A DNA stretch of 44,874 nt from Prevotella sp. UBA7594 (GTDB lineage Bacteria; Bacteroidota; Bacteroidia; Bacteroidales; Bacteroidaceae): NCBI GenBank assembly GCA_002490315.1, contig DLKG01000023.1:12907-57780 (forward strand), given 5' to 3'. Positions 17,499 to 25,483 of the stretch are shown piece after piece; positions within the stretch are counted from its first letter, which is position 1; each line of letters starts with the position of its first letter. A program made the translations under genes and the position numbers. Under the pieces are notes generated by a model, which did not search any database, was not told the DNA's origin, and worked only from the letters and a program-made list of their open reading frames with translations.

Positions 17499-19091
17499 TT
17501 AGTGCTTCTTCTTCCCCAGTAGTCCCGTCTTGCTTATCGTCACCTGGCCGCCGGCGTTGTGGCCGAGCATCTTCTCGCTGCCGAAGTCCATGGCGTAGCC
17601 CGCTCTCAATTGCCAGTTGTGATTGAACTTATATGTAGCCTCAAGTAGGAAACTAATGTTGTGGTGGGCCTTGTTGAAGGGCGTGGTGTAAGTGCCCCAA
17701 CCCTTTTGGTAGGTGGCAAGCACGCGATAGTAGAGGCGTTCCGACGGGCTGCCGTGTACGCCGAGGTGGAAGGCATAGAAGCGGTTGTCGTAGACACGTA
17801 TCTCCCCATTGTCATTGTAAATAGGTGAGCGGTAGAGCGGATTGCCGATTGTCTGTCCCCAATGTTGCCATCCCGTGTAGATGCTGTGGTTGTAGTATTC
17901 GTCTACGCCGGCAATGTGGTCGCTGATGTTCTTCGTTCGGTCGTGATTGTAGGGACCGCTCTGGTATTTCGTGTAGATGTATTCAAATACGATGTCGCGC
18001 AGCCACGTGCCGTACTTGAGGTTGAACTCGGCTCCGAGCATCATGTCCTTGATGCTGTACATGAAGTAGCGGCGCTTCTTCCATGTGTTCCATTCTTCGC
18101 CCTCACCGTAGCCGTTGAAGTCGAGGAAGAACATCTGGCTGTGGTCCTCGAAAAAGTGGTCGGCATATATAGAGGCACGCCATGTGTCGGCGTCGCAGTT
18201 AAGGCGCATCACCCAACTGCCGAGCTGGTTGCCTGCCATGTTCTGGTACATGCCGTCAGTGGCGTCGCCGCCACCTGGAACGAAGGCGTGCCAGAAGCCT
18301 TTCAGTCCTTTATCTGTTGGAATCTCCACCATCTGTCCGCTTGCATCGGGTTGATAGGGCTTGCCACCAAACTGAGCAGCCATCTCGAGACCCATCTCGA
18401 GGCTTAGCGGAAAGAACGAATAGTCGTTGCCTATCTTCAGATAGCCAGCCTTGCTGTGGTAGAGCACGTGGTCGGCATACTTGTGTTGGCGCTTCGTGAA
18501 ATCGTGCTGCCAGGAGTCGTCGGTCATCATGCCGTAGGCGATGTGGCCTTTCAAGTGGAGCCAACCCTTCGTGAGCGGCACCGTCCAGTACTCCGGCAAG
18601 GCGATTCTCACCTGCGGCACGGGGCGCGCGTTGATGCCCAGCGTCTGCGAGCCGCTGCTCAGCGTCTGGTTCTTCAGTTCCATCGGATACTCCTTCGCTC
18701 CGACACTCAGCACGCCATGGAGCCAGCGTGCCTCGGCGAACGCCTGCTGCACGACGACGTTCGACGTGTAGTTGACGGGCACGGCGACATCGACACCATA
18801 GCCGATGCCCCACCGGCGTATAGAGTCGGTGGAGAGCGGACGGATAATGGCGCCGCGCACATATCCGTTGAACTCGTCAAGGGAACTCAGACCATGCTTG
18901 TTGGCATTGAGCCAGAGAGGAGTCTTGCCATGTGAGGCAGATGCCTGCATTTCCACTTTGTAGTTGATGTTCTCGCCCAACTTCAGCTTCGAGGGGGAGT
19001 GGTCCTCCTCCTGCCATGCGTATTGCGCCTTGGCTGGAAGGGAAAGAAACGAAAGAGTGGAAAGAGCCAGTATAAGTCTTGTCAATGCCAT
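17499..19091 (-). CDS. Wzi-like capsule assembly outer-membrane protein
   Basis: A 530-residue outer-membrane beta-barrel of the Capsule assembly protein Wzi family. Signal peptide MALTRLILALSTLSFLSLPAKAQ, then a barrel with many aromatic-rich strands (for example WGIGYGVDVAVPVNYT, LYYRVLATYQKGWGTYT) and a final strand region ending in TISKTGLLG. Wzi in E. coli is a surface lectin that anchors capsule. Here it faces away from locus 1 but lies at its end, so it may anchor that polymer. The ATG at 19091 fits the signal peptide; an in-frame GTG lies 18 bases upstream. Confidence 0.8.
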   Translation of the reverse strand: MALTRLILALSTLSFLSLPAKAQYAWQEEDHSPSKLKLGENINYKVEMQASASHGKTPLWLNANKHGLSSLDEFNGYVRGAIIRPLSTDSIRRWGIGYGVDVAVPVNYTSNVVVQQAFAEARWLHGVLSVGAKEYPMELKNQTLSSGSQTLGINARPVPQVRIALPEYWTVPLTKGWLHLKGHIAYGMMTDDSWQHDFTKRQHKYADHVLYHSKAGYLKIGNDYSFFPLSLEMGLEMAAQFGGKPYQPDASGQMVEIPTDKGLKGFWHAFVPGGGDATDGMYQNMAGNQLGSWVMRLNCDADTWRASIYADHFFEDHSQMFFLDFNGYGEGEEWNTWKKRRYFMYSIKDMMLGAEFNLKYGTWLRDIVFEYIYTKYQSGPYNHDRTKNISDHIAGVDEYYNHSIYTGWQHWGQTIGNPLYRSPIYNDNGEIRVYDNRFYAFHLGVHGSPSERLYYRVLATYQKGWGTYTTPFNKAHHNISFLLEATYKFNHNWQLRAGYAMDFGSEKMLGHNAGGQVTISKTGLLGKKKH

Positions 19092-19142
19092 ATAGTATGT
19101 TTTTATCACATTATATATAATGTAGGTTTACATTCTTGTTTG

Positions 19143-19150
19143 CAAAGTTA
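19143..19150 (-). promoter_or_regulatory. -7 element of the Wzi-like gene
   Basis: On the - strand this reads TAACTTTG, an exact TAnnTTTG, 52 nt before the start codon. The nearest upstream TTG is 24 nt away, slightly long. It is back-to-back with the exbB promoter. Confidence 0.6.
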
Positions 19151-19192
19151 CATAAAATATGCTAAATACTACGCCAATAGAAAAATATTAAT

Positions 19193-19200
19193 TAATTTTG
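19193..19200 (+). promoter_or_regulatory. -7 element of the exbB operon
   Basis: TAATTTTG matches TAnnTTTG and sits 67 nt before the exbB ATG, in the 176-base divergent region shared with the Wzi-like gene. No TTG at ideal spacing was found. Confidence 0.5.
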
Positions 19201-19267
19201 CATTAGTATACAAGCGCCTCCAAGCCAACAGGTAGAGAGCGTTTCCTTTAATTATTTTAGTCTGAAT

Positions 19268-20101
19268 ATGAGAAGTTTTTTACGATGCCGCGCGTTGCTC
19301 GCCTTGTGCATCATGACATTGATGTTGTTCACAGTAGCCGGAAGCGTGGCTTTTGCCGCTCCGGCCGACACGGCAAGCGTCTCTGCCGACACCACGGCTG
19401 CTGACGCCGTCTCTGCCGACACCGCTGCCATAGCGCCAACGGAGATTGACGACCAGCAGGACGAAGGCACGTCACATAACGTCCTAAAGGAAAAGTTCAT
19501 AGAAGGCAACGCTTCGTTCATGTCGCTCGTGGCGCTTGCCCTTGTCCTCGGACTCGCTTTCTGCATAGAGCGTATCATCTATCTCAGCCTCTCTGAAATC
19601 AACGCCAAGAAGTTTATGGCAGATATAGACGCCCGCATCGAGGCAGGCGACATCGAGGGTGCCAAGACCGTTTGCCGCGACACGCGCGGCCCCGTGGCGT
19701 CGATATGCTATCAGGGTCTGCTGCGCATCGACACGTCGATAGAAGACATAGAGCGCTCTGTAGCTGCCTATGGCTCCGTGCAAGCCGCCAATCTTGAGAA
19801 AGGCTGCTCCTGGATAACGCTGTTTATAGCTATGGCGCCGTCGCTCGGATTTCTTGGAACGGTGATAGGCATGGTAATGGCGTTCGAGCAGATACAGATG
19901 GCTGGCGACATCAACCCAACCATCGTGGCTGCCGGCATGAAAGTGGCGCTCATCACTACCATCTTCGGCATCATCGTGGCGCTCATCCTGCAACTCTTCT
20001 ACAATTACGTGCTATCCAAAATCGATCATCTCACGGCACAGATGGAGGAGAGCGCCATCACGTTGCTCGATTCCATATTGAAATTCAAGAATAAGGAATA
20101 A
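19268..20101 (+). CDS. exbB: ExbB/TolQ/MotA-family proton channel protein
   Basis: A 277-residue inner-membrane protein forming the channel that couples proton flow to outer-membrane work with ExbD. An N-terminal signal-like helix (1-30) is followed by an Ala/Asp/Thr linker containing repeated VSADT units, then a helix near 75-97, a cytoplasmic domain, and the conserved MotA_ExbB region from about 160 with helices around 178-202 and 222-250 (FLGTVIGMVMAFEQI, MKVALITTIFGIIVALILQL). The N-terminal extension is common in Bacteroidetes ExbB proteins. First gene of a four-gene operon. Confidence 0.9.
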   Translation: MRSFLRCRALLALCIMTLMLFTVAGSVAFAAPADTASVSADTTAADAVSADTAAIAPTEIDDQQDEGTSHNVLKEKFIEGNASFMSLVALALVLGLAFCIERIIYLSLSEINAKKFMADIDARIEAGDIEGAKTVCRDTRGPVASICYQGLLRIDTSIEDIERSVAAYGSVQAANLEKGCSWITLFIAMAPSLGFLGTVIGMVMAFEQIQMAGDINPTIVAAGMKVALITTIFGIIVALILQLFYNYVLSKIDHLTAQMEESAITLLDSILKFKNKE

Positions 20102-20104
20102 GTT

Positions 20105-20614
20105 ATGCGGAAAATAAAGATAGACACCGACTGGCGGCACTGGAAGACAGAGCAGATTTCGGGTCGCATATTCTATTTGCTCATAGCCCTTACGGCTGTG
20201 CTCTTCCTGCTCTTCCGCTTCGTGGGCTACGACATTCCCTACGACGAGAATCCCGACTACAACGCACCGCTCTTCACGGGCTTGCTCATCGGCTTCATGC
20301 TGCTTCTGACGCTTGCCACAGTCGGTTTGGCTGTTTGGGGAGCCGTCACGGGCTTGCGGAAGAACAGAGGGGAGAACGTCGTTGTCAACAATGTGCCGGC
20401 GCGCCGCATCACGCTCTACGTCGTGGGCGGCACCATCATGCTCCTTGTACTGACGTTCGCCCTCTCGTCCACCGAAAGTCTGACGGTGAACGGCGCGCCT
20501 TTCACCGACGCCTTCTGGCTCCGCGCCGCCGGAATGTTCATCGGCACCTCACTGCTGCTCATCGTAATAGCCATCGGTGCCGTGGTCTTCGGTGCCACCC
20601 GCTACATAAGATAA
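20105..20614 (+). CDS. Four-helix membrane protein in the exbBD operon
   Basis: A 169-residue protein I do not recognise. It has four hydrophobic segments (about 22-42, 58-82, 98-116 and 138-163), with positively charged N-terminus and loops (RKNRGE). It begins 3 bases after exbB and ends 33 bases before the first exbD, so it is made with the Exb complex. It may be an accessory or assembly subunit; nothing in the sequence shows an enzyme. Confidence 0.75.
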   Translation: MRKIKIDTDWRHWKTEQISGRIFYLLIALTAVLFLLFRFVGYDIPYDENPDYNAPLFTGLLIGFMLLLTLATVGLAVWGAVTGLRKNRGENVVVNNVPARRITLYVVGGTIMLLVLTFALSSTESLTVNGAPFTDAFWLRAAGMFIGTSLLLIVIAIGAVVFGATRYIR

Positions 20615-20647
20615 GGCGCCCAACCCCTTTTTCATACGCAACCGAAA

Positions 20648-21178
20648 ATGCTCATAAAACGCAGAAAACATTCCGTGCCGTCGCTCAACACGACCTCCAC
20701 GGCTGACATATCCTTCATGCTCCTCACGTTCTTCCTCGTCACATCGTCAATGGACGTCGACCGCGGACTCGTGCGTCTCCTCCCGCCACTCGATAAAGAG
20801 CAGACGGAGGATGCCACCGACGTGCCACGCTCCAACATAATGCAGTTTGCCATAACTCCGCAGAGCAAGCTTACGCTCGACGGCAAACCAGTAGACTTGG
20901 GCAACGTGCGCAAGCTTGTCACGGATTTCGTCACGAAGCGAGGGGCGCAGCATCTCATCTACGTAGACGCCTCGCCCGACGCCAACTACGACACGTATTT
21001 CTCCCTTGAGAACGAAATCGTGGCTGCCTACAACGGCGTGCGCGACGCTGAAGCACAACGTCGCTTCCATCGTGCGTTCGCCTCCTGCACGGAGCAGCAG
21101 AAGAACGTGGTGCGCGATGCCTGTCCGCAGCATATATCCGAGACCTACAACCGCTCGGAGAAAGGAGGCGAGCAATGA
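20648..21178 (+). CDS. exbD: ExbD/TolR-family protein (first copy)
   Basis: A 176-residue protein with a short cytoplasmic start, one transmembrane helix (about 19-36) and a periplasmic domain. The proton-carrying aspartate is D20 in TSTADISFMLLTFFLV. The preceding VPSLNTTSTAD follows the usual ExbD pattern. It overlaps the next exbD by 4 bases (ATGA). The periplasmic part is longer and more charged than that of the second copy, suggesting distinct partners. Confidence 0.88.
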   Translation: MLIKRRKHSVPSLNTTSTADISFMLLTFFLVTSSMDVDRGLVRLLPPLDKEQTEDATDVPRSNIMQFAITPQSKLTLDGKPVDLGNVRKLVTDFVTKRGAQHLIYVDASPDANYDTYFSLENEIVAAYNGVRDAEAQRRFHRAFASCTEQQKNVVRDACPQHISETYNRSEKGGEQ

Positions 21179-21642
21179 ACTTTCGCAACCGTATCAACCA
21201 TGACGTGCCGGCACTCAACACCTCATCGTTGCCCGACCTTATCTTCACCGTGCTCTTCTTCTTCATGGTCGTCACCCACATGCGCAGCGTCACGCTGAAA
21301 GTAAAGTTCCGTGTGCCGCAGGGCACTGAACTGACGCGCCTCACGAAGAAGACAGCCGTCTCACACGTCTACATCGGCGTGCCCTCCGGCAAAGTGCCAT
21401 CCGGAGCTCCATCCTACAAGGGCTGCATCGTGCAGATTAACGACAAATACGCATCGCCCGACGAGGTGGCTGCCTACGTAAAGGCGGAGAAGAAGCGCAT
21501 GTCGCCCGACGACCGTCTGCAGCAGACCATCTCCATCAAAGCCGACCGCAACACGCCTATGGAACTGATAACCGACGTGAAGATGGCTCTTCGACAGGCC
21601 AACGCGCGAAAAATCAGTTATTCGGCAGAGAAAAAGAAATAG
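21175..21642 (+). CDS. exbD: ExbD/TolR-family protein (second copy)
   Basis: A 155-residue ExbD with helix about 20-37 and the conserved aspartate D21 in TSSLPDLIFTVLFFFMV. The periplasmic domain ends with the common pattern ISIKADRNTPMELITDVKMALRQA. Together with the upstream copy it would form an ExbB-ExbD1-ExbD2 complex, an arrangement often seen in Bacteroidetes. No tonB follows; the next gene is a regulator with its own promoter. Confidence 0.9.
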   Translation: MNFRNRINHDVPALNTSSLPDLIFTVLFFFMVVTHMRSVTLKVKFRVPQGTELTRLTKKTAVSHVYIGVPSGKVPSGAPSYKGCIVQINDKYASPDEVAAYVKAEKKRMSPDDRLQQTISIKADRNTPMELITDVKMALRQANARKISYSAEKKK

Positions 21643-21701
21643 AGAACGTTTTTACGGAAGAAGAAAGATTGTGATAATTCGTAACTTTTAAACTCTAAAA
21701 A

Positions 21702-21732
21702 TTGCGTATTTCGTTATTTTATTATACCTTTG
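21702..21732 (+). promoter_or_regulatory. Promoter of the Lrp/AsnC regulator
   Basis: TTG at 21702-21704 and TACCTTTG at 21725-21732, spacer 20 nt, 24 nt before the ATG. A good match to the Bacteroidetes consensus. Confidence 0.72.
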
Positions 21733-21756
21733 TGCCCAAATAATAACTAATTGTAA

Positions 21757-22260
21757 ATGGCACATCATAATTTGGACTTATTAGACAAGAAGATTCTAAA
21801 GTTGATAGCTGGTGATGCACGCATCCCGTTTCTTGAAGTGGCACGCTCGTGCAACGTGAGCGGAGCCGCCATACACCAACGCATACAGAAGCTGACAAAT
21901 CTTGGAATACTCAAAGGATCGCAGTTTATCATCGATCCGGAAAAGGTTGGCTACGAGACGTGCGCCTACATAGGACTCTACCTCCAGAATCCCGCCAAGT
22001 TTGACGACGTTGTGGAGGAACTGCGAAAGATTCCGGAAGTAGTGGAATGTCACTACACGACGGGTGGATTCGACATGTTTATTAAGCTTTACGCGCGCAA
22101 CAATCATCATCTGCTCAATGTAATCCACGACAAACTTCAACCCCTCGGACTCTCCCGCTCGGAGACAATAATCTCATTCAACGCTGCCATCAACCGCCAA
22201 GTGCCAATCAGCGAGTTGCCGGTGGATGATGAGGAAGAAGATGAGGAAGAGGCAGAATAA
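21757..22260 (+). CDS. Lrp/AsnC-family transcriptional regulator
   Basis: A 167-residue DNA-binding protein. Residues 5-62 form the winged helix-turn-helix (LLDKKILKLIAGDARIPFLE...VSGAAIHQRIQKLTNLGIL). Residues about 70-145 are the RAM/AsnC effector-binding domain (YIGLYLQNPAKFDDV, ECHYTTGGFDMFIKLY). The tail after 155 is strongly acidic (DDEEEDEEE). These regulators sense amino acids; the effector here is unknown. Monocistronic, with its own promoter and a strong terminator downstream. Confidence 0.9.
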   Translation: MAHHNLDLLDKKILKLIAGDARIPFLEVARSCNVSGAAIHQRIQKLTNLGILKGSQFIIDPEKVGYETCAYIGLYLQNPAKFDDVVEELRKIPEVVECHYTTGGFDMFIKLYARNNHHLLNVIHDKLQPLGLSRSETIISFNAAINRQVPISELPVDDEEEDEEEAE

Positions 22261-22316
22261 GGGATGAAGACGTCACTTTTCTGACTCTTATCATTCGATA
22301 TAAACATGTTCATATC

Positions 22317-22342
22317 GTTGGATACGAACGTTGGATACGAAC
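22317..22342. repeat. Tandem 13-bp duplication
   Basis: GTTGGATACGAAC occurs twice in direct succession (22317-22329 and 22330-22342), just before the terminator. A 22-base imperfect palindrome centred on AACATGTT lies directly upstream at 22296-22317. Confidence 0.7.
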
Positions 22343-22350
22343 AACAAAAA

Positions 22351-22408
22351 GTCGCCCTGAAAAGGTAAAAGCATCCCATTATTAATGCTTTTGCCTTTTC
22401 AGGGCGAC
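22351..22408. terminator. Bidirectional terminator between the Lrp gene and folA
   Basis: A 24-bp stem (22351-22374 with 22385-22408, one G-T wobble) around a 10-nt loop. The inner arm is A/T-rich, so runs of A and T flank the loop on both strands. It sits between two convergent genes, the ideal place for a shared terminator, although a terminal T-run is lacking. Confidence 0.7.
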
Positions 22409-22476
22409 ATTGATTATTGTCTACAGAGGGGATGTGTCAAAAGACTATTAATAGGAGACTTATGACGCACCCTCTT

Positions 22477-22956
22477 TTATTCTTTTATATAGTCGACGAA
22501 GGCATACGGTTGGTGATGTTTCTCGTCAGTGGCGTGTTCTTCGCGCCTTACTTCCTTCCATCCTTTAAATTCCGGAAAGAACACATCGGCCTTCTCCGGT
22601 GTGTCATGTATCTCCGTCAGGCAAAGACGGTCGGCAATGGCAAGGGCCTGCTCGTAGACGCTCGCGCCTCCGATGATGTACACATCTTCTTCCTCTGAGC
22701 AATGGGCGAGAGCTTCTTGGAGCGATGCGTAGCAATCGCAGCCAGGAAATTCCGTTGCCGTGCGGCTGAGCACGATGTTACGACGGTTGGGCAGTGCGCC
22801 CTTGGGCAGCGACTCAAACGTGCGGCGTCCCATGATGATAGTGTGTCCGGTCGTCAAGGCCTTGAAGCGCTTGAGGTCGTTGGGGAGCCAATACAGAAGC
22901 TTGTTCTCAAAGCCGATGGCGCGGTTGGCGGCAACGGCAGCAATAATGGAAATCAT
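22477..22956 (-). CDS. folA: Dihydrofolate reductase
   Basis: A 159-residue enzyme reducing dihydrofolate to tetrahydrofolate with NADPH. It aligns without gaps to the E. coli protein over the first 27 residues, with catalytic D27 in LPNDLKRFK. The NADPH-binding segment IIMGRRTFESLP and YIIGGASVYEQAL are in place. Position 22, Trp in E. coli, is Tyr, with Trp at 23. It is 21 bases downstream of thyA and forms the usual thyA-folA pair, regenerating the dihydrofolate made by thymidylate synthase. Confidence 0.95.
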   Translation of the reverse strand: MISIIAAVAANRAIGFENKLLYWLPNDLKRFKALTTGHTIIMGRRTFESLPKGALPNRRNIVLSRTATEFPGCDCYASLQEALAHCSEEEDVYIIGGASVYEQALAIADRLCLTEIHDTPEKADVFFPEFKGWKEVRREEHATDEKHHQPYAFVDYIKE

Positions 22957-22977
22957 TCTTTGGTTTTTCTTTTTTGT

Positions 22978-23772
22978 TTATACGCTTACACTTGCGGCTA
23001 TGTGTGGCCATGGGTCGTAGCCTTCGAGCGTGAAGTCCTCGTAATGGAAGTCGAAGAGGTTCTTCACGTCGGGGTTGAGCTTCATGCGAGGTAGTGGGCG
23101 CGGCGTGCGCGTCAGTTGGAGGCGTGCCTGGTCGAGATGGTTCAAGTAGAGATGGGTGTCGCCGGTGGTGTGGATGAACTCTCCAGGTTCAAGTCCTGTC
23201 ACCTGTGCCATCATCATGAGTAGCAACGCATAGGAGGCGATGTTGAACGGCACGCCAAGGAATGTGTCGGCAGAGCGCTGGTAGAGTTGCAGCGAGAGGC
23301 GTCCGTCAGCCACGTAGAACTGGAAGAGGCAGTGGCAAGGTGGCAGAGCCATCTGTTCCACCTCCGCCGGATTCCACGCCGACACAATCATGCGACGTGA
23401 GTCGGGATGGTTCTTTATGAGATCGAGCACGTTCTGTATCTGGTCGATGGTGCCGCCGTTGTAGTCGGGCCAGGAGCGCCACTGATGTCCGTAGACCGGA
23501 CCGAGGTCGCCGTTCTCGTCCGCCCATTCGTTCCAAATGCGCACACCATGTTCCTGGAGGTAACGCACGTTTGTGTCGCCACGCAGAAACCACAGTAGCT
23601 CGTAGATGATTGACTTCAGATGCAGCTTCTTTGTGGTCAGCAGCGGAAATCCGTCTGCAAGGTCGAAGCGCATCTGGTTGCCGAACACGCTCTTCGTGCC
23701 CGTACCGGTGCGGTCGGTTTTTGTGGCACCCTCTGTGAGGATGCGCTTGAGCAAGGAAAGATATTGTTGCAT
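22978..23772 (-). CDS. thyA: Thymidylate synthase
   Basis: A 264-residue enzyme, the same length as E. coli ThyA, converting dUMP and methylenetetrahydrofolate to dTMP and dihydrofolate. The catalytic cysteine is C146 in [11 protein letters not shown]. The phosphate-binding R21 ([12 protein letters not shown]) and R126-R127 ([12 protein letters not shown]) are present, and the C-terminal sequence ends in AASVSV. It is followed closely by folA and preceded by an 82-base A/T repeat tract after the rsmF-like gene. Confidence 0.96.
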   Translation of the reverse strand: MQQYLSLLKRILTEGATKTDRTGTGTKSVFGNQMRFDLADGFPLLTTKKLHLKSIIYELLWFLRGDTNVRYLQEHGVRIWNEWADENGDLGPVYGHQWRSWPDYNGGTIDQIQNVLDLIKNHPDSRRMIVSAWNPAEVEQMALPPCHCLFQFYVADGRLSLQLYQRSADTFLGVPFNIASYALLLMMMAQVTGLEPGEFIHTTGDTHLYLNHLDQARLQLTRTPRPLPRMKLNPDVKNLFDFHYEDFTLEGYDPWPHIAASVSV

Positions 23773-23862
23773 TTCTTATTTTTTTACCTTTTTAGATTTT
23801 CCCCTTTTTACTTTTCCCCTTTTTACCTTTTTACTTTTTTACTTTTTTACTTTTTTACTTTT
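23773..23862. repeat. Octamer tract between the rsmF-like gene and thyA
   Basis: On the - strand, units close to AAAAGTAA repeat with an exact period of 8 across 23825-23862 (AC dinucleotides on the + strand at 25, 33, 41, 49 and 57). They then continue as irregular A-rich copies with GGGG insertions up to the thyA start. The stop codon of the rsmF-like gene (23855-23857) lies inside the array. Confidence 0.8.
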
Positions 23863-25324
23863 CCCCAATCACTCTAACCTCCGTCTCAGGCACATGGCTG
23901 CTCTTTATGCGCCATTCCTGCGGATAGAGATTGTTGGCTCGGTTGCCGATATTCTTCTCGAAGCCCAAGGACATTCCGCGGAAGGAGAGGAGTGTGAAGC
24001 CGCGTGGCGTAGTAGCAGGAAGCACCACGGCGTCCTTACGCAGGAAATTAATAGCCTCGTTGTAGTTGACGTCTACCATAGGGAAAGCCTCGCGTAAGAG
24101 GCAGCGTGAGAGTGCGAGCGACTGGTCGGGGATTAGATCCTTGCCCTTTCTCGTGCCAAGGCAGACACCGGCATGGAGAATCTTCAGTTTGTCGCACACG
24201 GTGTCGTACACGTCGGCCCATCTCTTGGGCAAGGCAAGCAGCGTGTCGCCTTTCTCCCTAAGCACGAAGTCGTCGGGTGTTTGCAGCATGCTTAATGCCT
24301 CCTTGCCGCCATTCCGTTCCTTGCCGTTGACAGCCTTGCCTGTCTTCCTGCGTCGTTTTGCAGGTTGGTTGGCAGCGCCGCACAGACTCCGTAGACAACT
24401 TCCAAGGTCGTCCCCATTGCCGCCGTGCTTGCGCAGAATGGCAAGGAAGATACCTTCGCCGCGGCTTGTGCCCGGCAAGAAGCGATAGACGGGGTTGTCG
24501 CCCGTGACGGCGGGTGAGATGTGCCAGTTGGGCTCAGTTGGCAAACTGATGAAGTCGGCACCAAGCTCCGTGGCAATCCATTCCACGTTCTCCTCGTCCT
24601 CGTGGGCATTGAATGTGCAAGTGGAGTAGACGAGCAGTCCTCCGGGCTTCAGGCAATGCCAGATGTCTTCGATAATCTCACGTTGCAGTTTTTGGCAGGC
24701 TGCCACATTCTGCAGACTCCATTCCGTGCGTGCCCCCTCGTCCTTTCTGAACATTCCCTCTCCGGAGCAAGGCACGTCGGCAAGAATAGCGTCGAACATG
24801 ATGCCAGCCTTGCGGTAGTCGCGCGGATAGTTGTTGGTTACTATAACGTCTTCATGACCGAACTTCTGGATGTTTTCGCTGAGAATTTGTGCCCGAGTGC
24901 GTATCGGCTCGTTGGAGAACAACAGAGAGCCATCGGGCAGAGCAGCCCTTAACGCCGTCGACTTGCCACCGGGGGCAGCACACAGGTCGAGCATGAGCAC
25001 TGGAGCGTTTATCAGCGATCTCACGACATGGTCGACAAACATTGACGACGCCTCCTGCACGTAGTAGGCACCGGCATGAAGAAGCGGGTCGAAAGTGAAG
25101 TTTGGTCGGCTCTTCAAGTAGTGTCCCGTTGCTTCACACCATGCGACAGGATTGTCGAGAAGAGCGTCGTCAACGTCCATGCCCTTCGTCTTGAACGGGT
25201 TGAGGCGCAGGCTGACAGGCGCTTCGTCGGCATCAAGAGCCTTGGCGAGGCGTTCGTAGCGTTCTGTGCCAAGGAGTGAGCGCGTATATTGTTGGAAGTC
25301 GGGTGGGAGAGATATGTTCGCCAT
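23855..25324 (-). CDS. rRNA cytosine-C5 methyltransferase, RsmF/NOL1-NOP2-sun family
   Basis: A 489-residue SAM-dependent RNA m5C methyltransferase. SAM motif MLDLCAAPGGKST at 111-123, DVPCSGEGMF with C186, and the nucleophile motif YSTCTFNAHEDEENV with C236. The C-terminal 200 residues resemble the RsmF extension with a PUA-like part. The basic insert AKRRRKTGKAVNGKERNGGKE near 318-338 is probably flexible. I place the start at the ATG at 25324, just after a strong promoter; the frame continues upstream only with a TTG. It is probably the first gene of an rsmF-thyA-folA transcript. Confidence 0.88.
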   Translation of the reverse strand: MANISLPPDFQQYTRSLLGTERYERLAKALDADEAPVSLRLNPFKTKGMDVDDALLDNPVAWCEATGHYLKSRPNFTFDPLLHAGAYYVQEASSMFVDHVVRSLINAPVLMLDLCAAPGGKSTALRAALPDGSLLFSNEPIRTRAQILSENIQKFGHEDVIVTNNYPRDYRKAGIMFDAILADVPCSGEGMFRKDEGARTEWSLQNVAACQKLQREIIEDIWHCLKPGGLLVYSTCTFNAHEDEENVEWIATELGADFISLPTEPNWHISPAVTGDNPVYRFLPGTSRGEGIFLAILRKHGGNGDDLGSCLRSLCGAANQPAKRRRKTGKAVNGKERNGGKEALSMLQTPDDFVLREKGDTLLALPKRWADVYDTVCDKLKILHAGVCLGTRKGKDLIPDQSLALSRCLLREAFPMVDVNYNEAINFLRKDAVVLPATTPRGFTLLSFRGMSLGFEKNIGNRANNLYPQEWRIKSSHVPETEVRVIGEK

Positions 25325-25348
25325 ACTTATGTTTTGTTTTTCAGATTG

Positions 25349-25380
25349 CAAAAGTAGTGATTTTTATTTGGGCAGCCAAA
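25349..25380 (-). promoter_or_regulatory. Promoter of the rsmF-like gene
   Basis: On the - strand: TTTG (25377-25380) and TACTTTTG (25349-25356) with a 20-nt spacer. The ATG at 25324 follows by 24 nt. An excellent consensus match that supports the chosen start. Confidence 0.75.
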
Positions 25381-25395
25381 TCCCAAAAGGAATAA

Positions 25396-25440
25396 AACGA
25401 AAAGCGTGGTAGGGCTCGTAGCCGTACCACGCTTTTCGTT
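25396..25440. terminator. Hairpin terminator after the LruC gene
   Basis: AACGAAAAGCGTGGTA (25396-25411) pairs perfectly with TACCACGCTTTTCGTT (25425-25440) around a 13-nt loop. It lies 44 bases beyond the stop codon of the LruC gene and before the rsmF promoter, so it should end the long - strand transcript. Confidence 0.6.
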
Positions 25441-25483
25441 TCTCTCGTTGACTAAAATGTTCTCACCATCCTATTTGCAGAAT

